Source: an uncultured Brachyspira sp. (GTDB lineage Bacteria > Spirochaetota > Brachyspiria > Brachyspirales > Brachyspiraceae). From it: DNA of 7,085 nt. Positions within the stretch are counted from its first letter, which is position 1; each line of letters starts with the position of its first letter. This document shows positions 1 through 6,333 of this stretch, one piece after another. Below the pieces are notes generated by a model that saw nothing but the letters and a program-made list of their open reading frames with translations, made no database searches and was not told where the DNA came from. The stretch lies in NCBI GenBank assembly GCA_934725655.1, contig CAKVCJ010000095.1, positions 1 to 7,085 of the forward strand. The letters are read 5' to 3'. The position numbers and the translations under genes were made by a program.

Positions 1-19
1 ATATAGGCGGGTGTTTTTT

Positions 20-2446
20 ATGTTTGATAGACATAATAATATTTCTATTTTTTTATATATAGCTATATTGCTTAATGCTATAATTATATCTTTATTTATC
101 ACTTTTGTATTTGGTTTAAAAAAAGATGCTTTTGATATAGATACAAAAAAGCTTGATAGAACTTCTTTAATATGTCAGAATAATATACTAAGTCTTGTTA
201 ATGATTATGATAATAGATTAGACAAAATAATAGAAAGTTATAATTTTCCTTCATTATTGCAAAATGTAGTTTTGAATGGAATGAATGAAGATGAAAAAAA
301 CAGAATTATATCTATTTTCAGAAGCGGCAATTATGCTTTTGATACTGTTGGACTTTATTTTGCTGATGGAAGAGCGGTATTTTCTTCTCCTGACAATAGA
401 AAAAGTATTAATTTAAATGCATTAAAAGTAAATAATAAAAAAGCTTTCTTCGATCAAGATTTTGACGGCGTATATTTTGTTAAACCTATAAAAAATGAAA
501 GAGGAATAGAAGTAGGATATATAATAGCAAGTGTATTTAAAAAGATTTTTGAAAATACTTCATATAATTTAAATTTCTTGCTAATTCCTAATGGTGTTAT
601 ATATTATAATCCTTCTATTAATATTAACAGCATTTCAAGAGATACTTTATATCAGTATATGAATAACCCAGGTATAATAAATATAGGTGCTTATTCATAT
701 ATACTGCATTCCAGCAGCGTAAAAGATATATATAATTTTAATGTTGGAATATTAGAACTTGATGTGCCTGTGATACAAAAATATTTAAAATATGTATTAC
801 TTGTAATATTAACATCATCATTAATATTCTTGATATCAAGTGTTATATATGAAAAGAAGAAATTGCAAGCTGTAAATGTAAATGAAGAAGATGATGATAA
901 TTTATACTCAGAAGATGATATTATAGAAGATAATGAATATGATAATTTTGATGATGATGAAAGCAATCTTGATGATTTTAATTATGATTTAAATATTTTA
1001 AATGAAGATATAGAATATTTAAATAAAATAGAATCAAAAAATAAAAAACATATTAACAAAGAAAACAAATTAGAATTACCAAATTTAGATGATATAGATA
1101 AGGAATCAGATAATAATGAAGATTTATTTTCAATAGAAGATTTAGAGAATATAGAGGATAGTATTAATGAAGATGAGGCTATTAAGATTGATGATGTAGA
1201 TAATATTAATACTGAAGATGAGCATTTAAATATAGCAGATAATTTGGAAGATATAGAAGAGAGCATTAATGAAGATGAGGCTATTAAAATTGACGATGTA
1301 GATAATATTAATACTGAAGATGAGCATTTAAATATAACGGATAATTTGGAAGATATAGAAGAGAGCATTAATGAAGATGAGGCTATTAAGATTGATGATG
1401 TAGATAATATTAATACTGAAGATGAGCATTTAAATATAACGGATAATTTGGAAGATATAGAAGAGAGCATTAATGAAGATGAGGCTATTAAGATTGATGA
1501 TGTAGATAACATTAATGATGAGCATTTAAATATAGCAGATAATTTGGAAGATATAGAAGACAGCATTAATGAAGAAGATGCAGAAATACCTAATATAGAT
1601 AATTTAGGCAGCAGCAATATATCTGAAGAAGATAAAGAATTAGATTATGTTCCTACATTAGATAATGTATTGGAAGAGAATGATGATGAATATGATGATA
1701 AAAATATTATAAGAGGGATAGATGATATTATTTCTGATAATGAGGAGGATATTTTGATAAGTCATGGTTCTATAATTGATGATGAAATTAGTAAAAAGGA
1801 AGATGATTATTTTTCATCTTTAGATTCTTTTAATCTTGCTCTTAATAAAGATTTTCTATTCGATAATAATGATAATACATTCGATAAATCTTATGATAAT
1901 AATGAAATTATTAAAAAGGCAAGCGAAGATGATGTATTTGATACAGAAGATTTAATAGACAGCGAATTATATGATCCTGAAGAAAAGAGACCGCCTATGC
2001 CTGATGATTATAAAGATGCTGAAGAGAAAGTGAAAGATAATATGACTTCTAATTGGAAAAATATCCTTAAAGCAATTAAAGGCGAGAAGTTTGTAAATAA
2101 AAATTTAGATGAAATGCTTGAGTGGATAAAAGAAAAATCAGGACTTAATATATTACATTCAATTCTACTCAGTAAAAATGATGAAGGTATATACAAAATA
2201 ACAGATTCCCGCAATATAAATGATGATACTAAAAATAAATTAGAAATAGATGAAAATGAAGCTTTATTTAAAAAGATTTTATCATCTAAAAAGACATTAT
2301 ATGTATCAGATCCTTTTTCATCATTATCATTAAAAATTAAATTTGATGAAAAAGATAGAGAAAATGTTTCTCATATGATATTTATACCAATACAAGATGA
2401 GGAAGGAAGTTTAAAATCATTCTTTATAGGGCTTTCTTCTAATTGA
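20..2446 (+). CDS. Two-helix membrane sensor-like protein: Cache-like outer domain, acidic repeat linker, GAF-like C-terminus
   Basis: I do not recognise a named family for the whole protein. Seen from the ATG at 20 (808 aa): a hydrophobic helix at about residues 8-31, an outer domain at about 32-257, a second helix at about 258-277, a very acidic linker at about 278-674, and a folded-looking end at about 675-808. The outer domain has Cache-like pieces, GLYFADGR at 111-118 followed by VFSS, and EVGYII at 164-169, so ligand sensing is inferred. The C-terminal part alternates helix and strand and resembles a GAF domain, but this is weak. No kinase, GGDEF, methyl-accepting or phosphatase motif is visible, so the output is unknown. 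The linker carries a 34-residue tandem repeat. A GTG at 11 is also in frame but overlaps the GGCGG ribosome site at 6-10, so the ATG at 20 is preferred. The next gene follows after 37 bases, suggesting one operon. Confidence 0.75.
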   Translation: MFDRHNNISIFLYIAILLNAIIISLFITFVFGLKKDAFDIDTKKLDRTSLICQNNILSLVNDYDNRLDKIIESYNFPSLLQNVVLNGMNEDEKNRIISIFRSGNYAFDTVGLYFADGRAVFSSPDNRKSINLNALKVNNKKAFFDQDFDGVYFVKPIKNERGIEVGYIIASVFKKIFENTSYNLNFLLIPNGVIYYNPSININSISRDTLYQYMNNPGIINIGAYSYILHSSSVKDIYNFNVGILELDVPVIQKYLKYVLLVILTSSLIFLISSVIYEKKKLQAVNVNEEDDDNLYSEDDIIEDNEYDNFDDDESNLDDFNYDLNILNEDIEYLNKIESKNKKHINKENKLELPNLDDIDKESDNNEDLFSIEDLENIEDSINEDEAIKIDDVDNINTEDEHLNIADNLEDIEESINEDEAIKIDDVDNINTEDEHLNITDNLEDIEESINEDEAIKIDDVDNINTEDEHLNITDNLEDIEESINEDEAIKIDDVDNINDEHLNIADNLEDIEDSINEEDAEIPNIDNLGSSNISEEDKELDYVPTLDNVLEENDDEYDDKNIIRGIDDIISDNEEDILISHGSIIDDEISKKEDDYFSSLDSFNLALNKDFLFDNNDNTFDKSYDNNEIIKKASEDDVFDTEDLIDSELYDPEEKRPPMPDDYKDAEEKVKDNMTSNWKNILKAIKGEKFVNKNLDEMLEWIKEKSGLNILHSILLSKNDEGIYKITDSRNINDDTKNKLEIDENEALFKKILSSKKTLYVSDPFSSLSLKIKFDEKDRENVSHMIFIPIQDEEGSLKSFFIGLSSN
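1139..1575 (+). repeat. In-frame 102-bp tandem repeat array (34-aa acidic unit, four copies plus a partial fifth)
   Basis: Units start at 1160, 1262, 1364, 1466 and 1562. The first three spacings are exactly 102 bases; the fourth is 96, through loss of the six bases coding Thr-Glu. The fifth copy keeps only SINE before diverging. Bases 1139-1159 (DLENIED) look like the tail of a degraded earlier copy. Units two and three differ at two bases of 102, and units one and three at three. Each unit runs from SINEDEAIK to NLEDIEE, with about 14 acidic residues and one lysine. Such near-identity including third codon positions points to recent expansion by slippage or recombination. All changes keep the reading frame. 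Confidence 0.95.
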
Positions 2447-2473
2447 TAAAATGCATATAAACAACTAAATGAC

Positions 2474-2480
2474 AGAGGTG
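2474..2480 (+). promoter_or_regulatory. Ribosome binding site selecting the ATG at 2484
   Basis: AGAGGTG followed by AAA and ATG matches the extended anti-Shine-Dalgarno complement (GAGGTGA). It lies downstream of the more upstream in-frame ATG at 2469, which has no such site, so it sets the start of the small membrane protein at 2484. Confidence 0.7.
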
Positions 2481-2483
2481 AAA

Positions 2484-2750
2484 ATGGAATATTTGATAGT
2501 GGTAGCTACTTTTATATTGATAGGAATAGTAATAAGTTTAGTTTTTTATAAAGTATTACATATAAAAGTATTCGGCGGTTGGGTTATGATGTTTATAATA
2601 GCAACCATTGGTGCTTTACTTGGTTCATATTATTTGCCGAGATTAAGTGAAATATTAAGCTACTTTAATATTAATTTATCATCTGCAATTTTAGGAGCTA
2701 TTATATTGGTTATACTTCTAAGAATATTCACTCCAAAGTCATTAAAATAA
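2484..2750 (+). CDS. Small three-helix inner-membrane protein, distantly GlsB/YeaQ-like
   Basis: The 88-residue product is nearly all hydrophobic, with predicted helices at about 3-22, 31-50 and 65-82. The second helix contains a small-residue pattern (IATIGALLGS) and the third reads SAILGAIILVILLRIF. This layout recalls the GlsB/YeaQ/YmgE (transglycosylase-associated) stress membrane proteins, but the glycine pattern is only partly kept, so the family call is tentative. The start at 2484 is chosen for its ribosome site; starting at 2469 would only add MTEVK ahead of it. It sits 37 bases after the sensor-like gene and 12 bases before the methionine aminopeptidase gene, so it is probably co-transcribed with both. 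No catalytic residues are visible and no function is assigned. Confidence 0.75.
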   Translation: MEYLIVVATFILIGIVISLVFYKVLHIKVFGGWVMMFIIATIGALLGSYYLPRLSEILSYFNINLSSAILGAIILVILLRIFTPKSLK

Positions 2751-2762
2751 AAAGGCTATAAA

Positions 2763-3560
2763 ATGTTTATTAAAAACAATACAGATGATATTGTAAAGCC
2801 TTCTATTAAAGATGACAAAGCAATAGAAAATATTAGAAAAGCAGCTAAGATAGCACAAGAATCTATAGATTTAGCATTTGAATATTCTTTATCTGGAACA
2901 AGGGCTTCAAAAATAGATAAGGATGTTGAAAATTTTATTAAATCAAAAGGAGCATATCCTGCCAATTTAGAAGTACCCGAATATGGTTTTTCTACAAGCA
3001 TCTCTATAGGAAATGAAATAGCACATGGCAGACCAACTAATAAAAAGATATTAGTACAGGGAGATATTATATGTATAGACATAGGAGTAAAATATAACGG
3101 ATATTATGCCGACTGTGCTAAGACTATGGTTGTTAAGGGCAATCAATTAAGCTCAAGCAATAAAAAAGCATATAAATTAATTAAAGCGTGTAAAGAATCA
3201 TTAGAATATGCTATATATAAATTAAGACCTAATATACTTTTAAGTACTTATGGCAAAGAAGTTGAAAAAAAAGTAAATGAATATGGTTATAACATAGTGA
3301 AATCGCTTACAGGGCATGGTGTTGGATATGAATATCATGAAGCTCCGTATATATTTAATTTTTATCATCCGAATAACGATGTGAAATTGGAAGAAAATAT
3401 GGTTTTGGCATTAGAATTAATGATAACTGAAGGCTCTGATAAATATGTAATAGAAAATGACGGCTGGACTATATCTACTGCCGACTACTCTTTTGCCGCT
3501 CACTTTGAACATACCGTTTTAATTAAGAAACATGGTGTTGAGATATTAGGAATAGATTAA
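2763..3560 (+). CDS. map: Methionine aminopeptidase, type I (M24 family)
   Basis: Removes the initiator methionine from new proteins in the cytoplasm, using two divalent metals in a pita-bread fold. All expected ligands are visible: Asp106 (CIDIG), Asp117 (YYADC), His185 (TGHGVG), Glu218 (LALEL) and Glu249 (HFEHT). The substrate-contacting histidines are His88 (AHGRP) and His192 (YHEAP). The 265-residue length is normal for the catalytic domain without a zinc-finger extension. Odd points: the near-invariant Glu-Pro after the fourth strand is Glu218-Leu219, the residue two before Glu249 is His rather than Gln, and the usual SVN segment reads SIGNE. It could therefore be a divergent second copy. 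AAAGG at 2751-2755 lies seven bases before the ATG. It closes a three-gene unit with the two membrane proteins upstream. Confidence 0.9.
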   Translation: MFIKNNTDDIVKPSIKDDKAIENIRKAAKIAQESIDLAFEYSLSGTRASKIDKDVENFIKSKGAYPANLEVPEYGFSTSISIGNEIAHGRPTNKKILVQGDIICIDIGVKYNGYYADCAKTMVVKGNQLSSSNKKAYKLIKACKESLEYAIYKLRPNILLSTYGKEVEKKVNEYGYNIVKSLTGHGVGYEYHEAPYIFNFYHPNNDVKLEENMVLALELMITEGSDKYVIENDGWTISTADYSFAAHFEHTVLIKKHGVEILGID

Positions 3561-3687
3561 TTTATATCAGCTCTGCTCTAAAACTTTTTAACTATTCAAT
3601 GATAAGTATTAAAAAACTAAATTTTACCAAACTTAAAAATTTTCAGTATATACATAAACAAATATATTTTGTCATAGATTTTTTCTT

Positions 3688-3721
3688 CAACTTTTTCCCG
3701 CCGCAAAAAGTTGCAAAAAGT
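3688..3721. repeat. Inverted repeat with GC-rich loop plus a 10-base direct repeat
   Basis: CAACTTTTT (3688-3696) and AAAAAGTTG (3705-3713) are perfect 9-base arms around the loop CCCGCCGC, a striking GC patch in an AT-rich gap. The right arm overlaps two copies of GCAAAAAGT (3703-3711 and 3713-3721), spaced exactly ten bases. It lies between two convergent genes, so a role in transcript ends is possible. However, neither strand has a T-run after the stem, so it is not a classic terminator. It may be a dispersed intergenic element. Confidence 0.6.
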
Positions 3722-3774
3722 GCAAGTGTTTTAGCTTTGTATATCTGGAATATGTATTAAATGTAATATAATAC

Positions 3775-4659
3775 TTAAATAATTATATAAGAACCCTCTT
3801 TGGCAAAAGCTAATTGCAAATCTATGCCTTCTTTCCTTAAAAAAGCTAAAAGTTTATTATAAATTAATTTTATTTGTGCATCGGTTCTGTCTTGATTATG
3901 ATGGTGAATGATAACATAAGCCACATCAGCATCAAGCCCAACTTGTATAGCATCATTTAAAGTAGAATGCCCCCATCCAACATGCCCATTAATATATTCG
4001 CTTTTTGTATACTCCCCTTCTATAATTAAAACATTAGCCCCCCTTACATAATCTATAAGCCTTGCATGAAGCAAATTAGCATTATTATTATAATGGTCTA
4101 ATGAGGGATGCTGTATATGAAGACGTTTTTTATAAGGTTCATGGTCTGTAAGATATACTAAAGTTTTATTATTAGAAGTTATTTTATATGACAAAGTATA
4201 GCAAGGGTGATTAACCCATAAAGCTTCTACTGTCATATTGCCGTAATTTATTTTTTTCCCTTCATAAAATGGTTCAAATTTAATAGAAGCCCCAAACTGC
4301 TCAAGATTGATAGGGAAATAATCTTTAGCTAATATATTATTTATAGTCTCATACATCTCTTCATGATTATCTTTAGGGCCGTATATTGTAAAGCTGTATT
4401 TATTAGAATAAAATGGTGCAAAAAAAGGGATTCCGATTATATGATCCCAATGGAAATGCGTTAATAAAATGATGCTTTCTTTTTTTTCACTTTTAAGAGC
4501 ATAGTATCCAAGGTTTTTTAATCCGCTTCCAGCATCAAGAATAATATAATTTCCTTCATCATCTATAACCTGTAAGCAAGATGTATTTCCGCCATATTCA
4601 CTGAAACTAGTACCGGGGGTTGGTATAGAACCTCTGCTTCCTAAAAACCTAACTTTCAA
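3775..4659 (-). CDS. Metallo-beta-lactamase-fold metal-dependent hydrolase
   Basis: A 294-residue cytoplasmic enzyme of the RNase Z/PhnP/cyclic-phosphodiesterase-like branch. The N-terminus MKVRFLGSRGSIPTPG and the strand ILDAGSG are typical. Metal ligands are visible: the THFHWDH motif at 67-73 (His68, His70, Asp72, His73), His151 (VNHPCYTLSYKI), Asp172 (LTDHEP) and a histidine in HHH at 252-254. His231 lies in GHSTLNDA, a motif typical of this group. There is no signal peptide, and none of the zinc-binding flexible arm of true RNase Z is evident, so a phosphodiesterase-type substrate is likelier; the substrate cannot be told from the sequence. The start is TTG at 4659-4657, supported by AAGAG six bases upstream and by the fit of the N-terminus to the family. 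It is transcribed alone, divergently from the transporter. Confidence 0.85.
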   Translation of the reverse strand: MKVRFLGSRGSIPTPGTSFSEYGGNTSCLQVIDDEGNYIILDAGSGLKNLGYYALKSEKKESIILLTHFHWDHIIGIPFFAPFYSNKYSFTIYGPKDNHEEMYETINNILAKDYFPINLEQFGASIKFEPFYEGKKINYGNMTVEALWVNHPCYTLSYKITSNNKTLVYLTDHEPYKKRLHIQHPSLDHYNNNANLLHARLIDYVRGANVLIIEGEYTKSEYINGHVGWGHSTLNDAIQVGLDADVAYVIIHHHNQDRTDAQIKLIYNKLLAFLRKEGIDLQLAFAKEGSYIII

Positions 4660-4665
4660 ATTATA

Positions 4666-4670
4666 CTCTT
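4666..4670 (-). promoter_or_regulatory. Ribosome binding site for the TTG start
   Basis: On the minus strand this reads AAGAG, six bases before TTG at 4659-4657. No ATG or GTG fits the conserved MKVRFLGSRGS N-terminus, so this site supports the unusual start codon. Confidence 0.55.
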
Positions 4671-4691
4671 AAATAAATTTTTATATCATAA

Positions 4692-4719
4692 ATCATACAC
4701 TATAAAGTAAAAAAATCAA
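4692..4719 (-). promoter_or_regulatory. Candidate sigma-70-type promoter for the MBL-fold hydrolase gene
   Basis: On the minus strand, TTGATT (4719-4714) is followed after 16 bases by TATGAT (4697-4692). This would start transcription near 4685, leaving a leader of about 26 bases before the TTG codon. Matches are imperfect and AT-rich DNA yields chance hits, so support comes mainly from position. Confidence 0.4.
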
Positions 4720-4753
4720 TCTAATAATAAAACAATTTATAATATTTTAATTA

Positions 4754-4780
4754 TTGAAAAATAAAAAAAAATATTATAAT
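4754..4780 (+). promoter_or_regulatory. Candidate sigma-70-type promoter for the transporter and deacylase genes
   Basis: TTGAAA (4754-4759), a 15-base spacer and a perfect TATAAT (4775-4780) precede the transporter gene. A second TATAAT lies at 4796-4801. The short spacer is a weakness. If real, the in-frame TTG at 4754 is a -35 box rather than a start codon. Confidence 0.4.
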
Positions 4781-4819
4781 ATGATTTATAAATATTATAA
4801 TATTTTGTATAGATATGTA

Positions 4820-5674
4820 ATGGGAAAAGGTATATTTCTATTTATCGGAGTAGCAGCATTATCAATGTCCGCTATATTTGTAAAGCTTGCTAATGCTCCC
4901 GCTCTAATTGTAGCTTTCTATAGATTATTATTTTCTTTTATAATAATTTTACCTATAGTATTGATAAAAAATTTTAAAGAATTAGTAAATATTAACAAAA
5001 AAGATTTGCTGCTATCATTAATAGCAGGCATAGCATTATCTCTTCATTATTCCATGTGGTTTCAATCTTTAAAATACACTTCTGTTGCAAGCTCTACTGT
5101 AATAGTAACGCTTCAGCCTTTATTTTCTATAATAGCAGGATATTTCATTTTTAAAGAAAGATATACAAAATTAGCAATACTTGGTTTTATTATAGCTATA
5201 GTAGGCTCTGTTATAATAGGCTGGGGAGATTTCAGGGTAAGTGCTTATGCTTTATTTGGAGATATATTAGCTTTCATATCAGCTGGACTTATGAGTGCGA
5301 ATTTTGTATTGGGGCAGTGTGTACGAAAGAGATTATCCGCAATAACATATACAGCTTTAACATATTTTTCAGCATCAATATTATCATTTTTTATTACTAT
5401 TATCAGCGATACAAATTTTGTAGGATATCCTTTCTATACTTGGTTAAATATACTTGGCTTAACTCTAATTTCTACAATGCTTGGACATGTAATATTTATG
5501 TGGCTTTTAAAATGGTTTTCAGCAAGTGTTGTATCTATGACTATATTAGGAGAAGCTGTAGGAGCTTGTATATTAGGATATTTCATATTAAAAGAGAGTA
5601 TTAGCATCAATCAGATTATAGGTATAATAGTAATTTTATTTGGAATAGGATTATTCTTAAAAGAGCATAATTAA
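4820..5674 (+). CDS. EamA/DMT-superfamily inner-membrane transporter
   Basis: A 284-residue, highly hydrophobic protein with about ten membrane helices arranged as two EamA repeats, roughly residues 5-133 and 145-281. Each half ends with the family's characteristic short charged loop: FKERYT at 111-116 and LKESIS at 257-262. Members export or exchange amino acids and other small metabolites; the substrate cannot be read from the sequence. The start is uncertain. In-frame TTG (4754) and ATG (4781) lie upstream, but that stretch is promoter-like, gives a Lys/Tyr-rich leader unlike the family, and has no ribosome site. The ATG at 4820 begins MGKGIFLF just before the first helix, giving a usual family length, but it too lacks a clear Shine-Dalgarno sequence. 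The tRNA deacylase gene begins 17 bases after its stop. Confidence 0.85.
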   Translation: MGKGIFLFIGVAALSMSAIFVKLANAPALIVAFYRLLFSFIIILPIVLIKNFKELVNINKKDLLLSLIAGIALSLHYSMWFQSLKYTSVASSTVIVTLQPLFSIIAGYFIFKERYTKLAILGFIIAIVGSVIIGWGDFRVSAYALFGDILAFISAGLMSANFVLGQCVRKRLSAITYTALTYFSASILSFFITIISDTNFVGYPFYTWLNILGLTLISTMLGHVIFMWLLKWFSASVVSMTILGEAVGACILGYFILKESISINQIIGIIVILFGIGLFLKEHN

Positions 5675-5691
5675 ATAAAGGAGAGATTTTT

Positions 5692-6153
5692 ATGATAAAT
5701 GAAAAAGTATTAAATGTTTTAAAAAAACTCAATATAGAATACAAAGAGCTTGAAGGCGAAGGAGCTACTAAGACGGTTGAAGATGCTGCTAAATCTTTAA
5801 ATATAGAAAAAGGACAGGTAGCTAAATCAATAATGCTAAAACCTGTAAAAAAAGATTTTACTATGCTTATAGCTTCAGGAGATAAAAAAATATCCTCAAA
5901 AAAAACAAAAGATTATTTTGGATGTAAAACTAATTTTGCTAATGCTGAAGATACTTTCAGATTAACGGGATTTACTTTTGGAGGAGTTTGCCCATTTGGA
6001 ATAGATGAAAGTATTACAGTATTAGTTGATAAAAGCATGAAAAGGTTTGATGCTTTATATATTGCTTGCGGAACTGATAATTCTCTTGCAAAAATGAGTT
6101 ATGATGAAATAATAAACAAAATTTCAAATATAGAAGTTGATTTAACGGAATAA
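5692..6153 (+). CDS. YbaK/ProX-type aminoacyl-tRNA deacylase (prolyl-tRNA editing domain)
   Basis: A 153-residue cytoplasmic single-domain protein of the YbaK/aminoacyl-tRNA-synthetase-associated family, which hydrolyses mischarged tRNAs such as Cys- or Ala-tRNA(Pro) in trans. Visible marks are the conserved lysine Lys45 in QVAKSIMLK, the GGVCPFG loop at 97-103, VLVD at 110-113, and the closing IACGTDNSLAKMSYDEI. Length is normal for free-standing members. GGVCPF is a signature of one subgroup, so the exact tRNA and amino acid specificity may differ from E. coli YbaK. A strong AAGGAG at 5678-5683, eight bases before the ATG, fixes the start. It follows the EamA transporter by 17 bases and likely shares its mRNA. 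I see no convincing terminator hairpin after the stop. Confidence 0.88.
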   Translation: MINEKVLNVLKKLNIEYKELEGEGATKTVEDAAKSLNIEKGQVAKSIMLKPVKKDFTMLIASGDKKISSKKTKDYFGCKTNFANAEDTFRLTGFTFGGVCPFGIDESITVLVDKSMKRFDALYIACGTDNSLAKMSYDEIINKISNIEVDLTE

Positions 6154-6209
6154 ATAACTATAATAAATATTAACAATATTTTATTGTGAACAAATAAGTA
6201 TAAATATCA

Positions 6210-6228
6210 TTATTATAATTTATAATAA
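6210..6228. repeat. 19-base all-AT palindrome upstream of the PepSY gene promoter
   Basis: TTATTATAA, one central T, then TTATAATAA form a perfect 9-1-9 inverted repeat ending 15 bases before the -35 box at 6244. The geometry resembles Fur/PerR-type operators, but the bases do not match those consensus boxes. In DNA this AT-rich a palindrome of this size can occur by chance. Confidence 0.35.
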
Positions 6229-6243
6229 ATACGATATATAATA

Positions 6244-6272
6244 TTGACATAAATAAAAATATTGATTATATT
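6244..6272 (+). promoter_or_regulatory. Sigma-70-type promoter of the PepSY-like protein gene
   Basis: A perfect TTGACA (6244-6249), a 17-base spacer (6250-6266) and TATATT (6267-6272, five of six) form the best promoter in the window. Transcription would start near 6279, giving a leader of about 55 bases. This places the gene in its own transcript, ending at the terminator at 6799-6831. Confidence 0.7.
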
Positions 6273-6276
6273 ATTA

Positions 6277-6295
6277 TTGTAAAAATAATTTACAA
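6277..6295. promoter_or_regulatory. Operator-like dyad over the predicted transcription start
   Basis: TTGTAAA (6277-6283) and TTTACAA (6289-6295) are perfect 7-base arms separated by five bases, beginning four bases after the -10 box. A repressor bound here would block initiation; alternatively it is a small hairpin at the 5' end of the mRNA. Arms of this length are expected several times by chance in such DNA, so the position is the main argument. Confidence 0.3.
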
Positions 6296-6333
6296 GCATA
6301 TTATTAATATAATCCATAGTATAGGAGTTTAAT

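Noticed and set aside
1139..1575. CRISPR array as an explanation for the repeats
   Set aside because: The 102-base units are contiguous, in frame and without unique spacers.
982..1617. Long minus-strand open frame with serine-rich 34-residue repeats
   Set aside because: It is the antisense shadow of the acidic repeat; it has no ribosome site and its composition is dictated by the opposite strand.
2756..3082. Minus-strand open frame opposite map
   Set aside because: The sense frame has all the methionine aminopeptidase residues; the antisense product shows nothing recognisable.
3619..3642. AT-only inverted repeat AAATTTT...AAAATTT after map
   Set aside because: A pure A/T stem with an imperfect, bulged pairing and no clear T-run; expected by chance in this gap, so not called a terminator.
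3754..3774. GTATTA...TAATAC hairpin just after the stop of the MBL-fold gene
   Set aside because: Only six weak base pairs and no T-run on the minus strand.
5317..5604. Alternative-frame open frame inside the transporter gene
   Set aside because: Its Ile/Tyr/Cys-rich translation has no domain, and it lies fully inside a well-supported gene in another frame.
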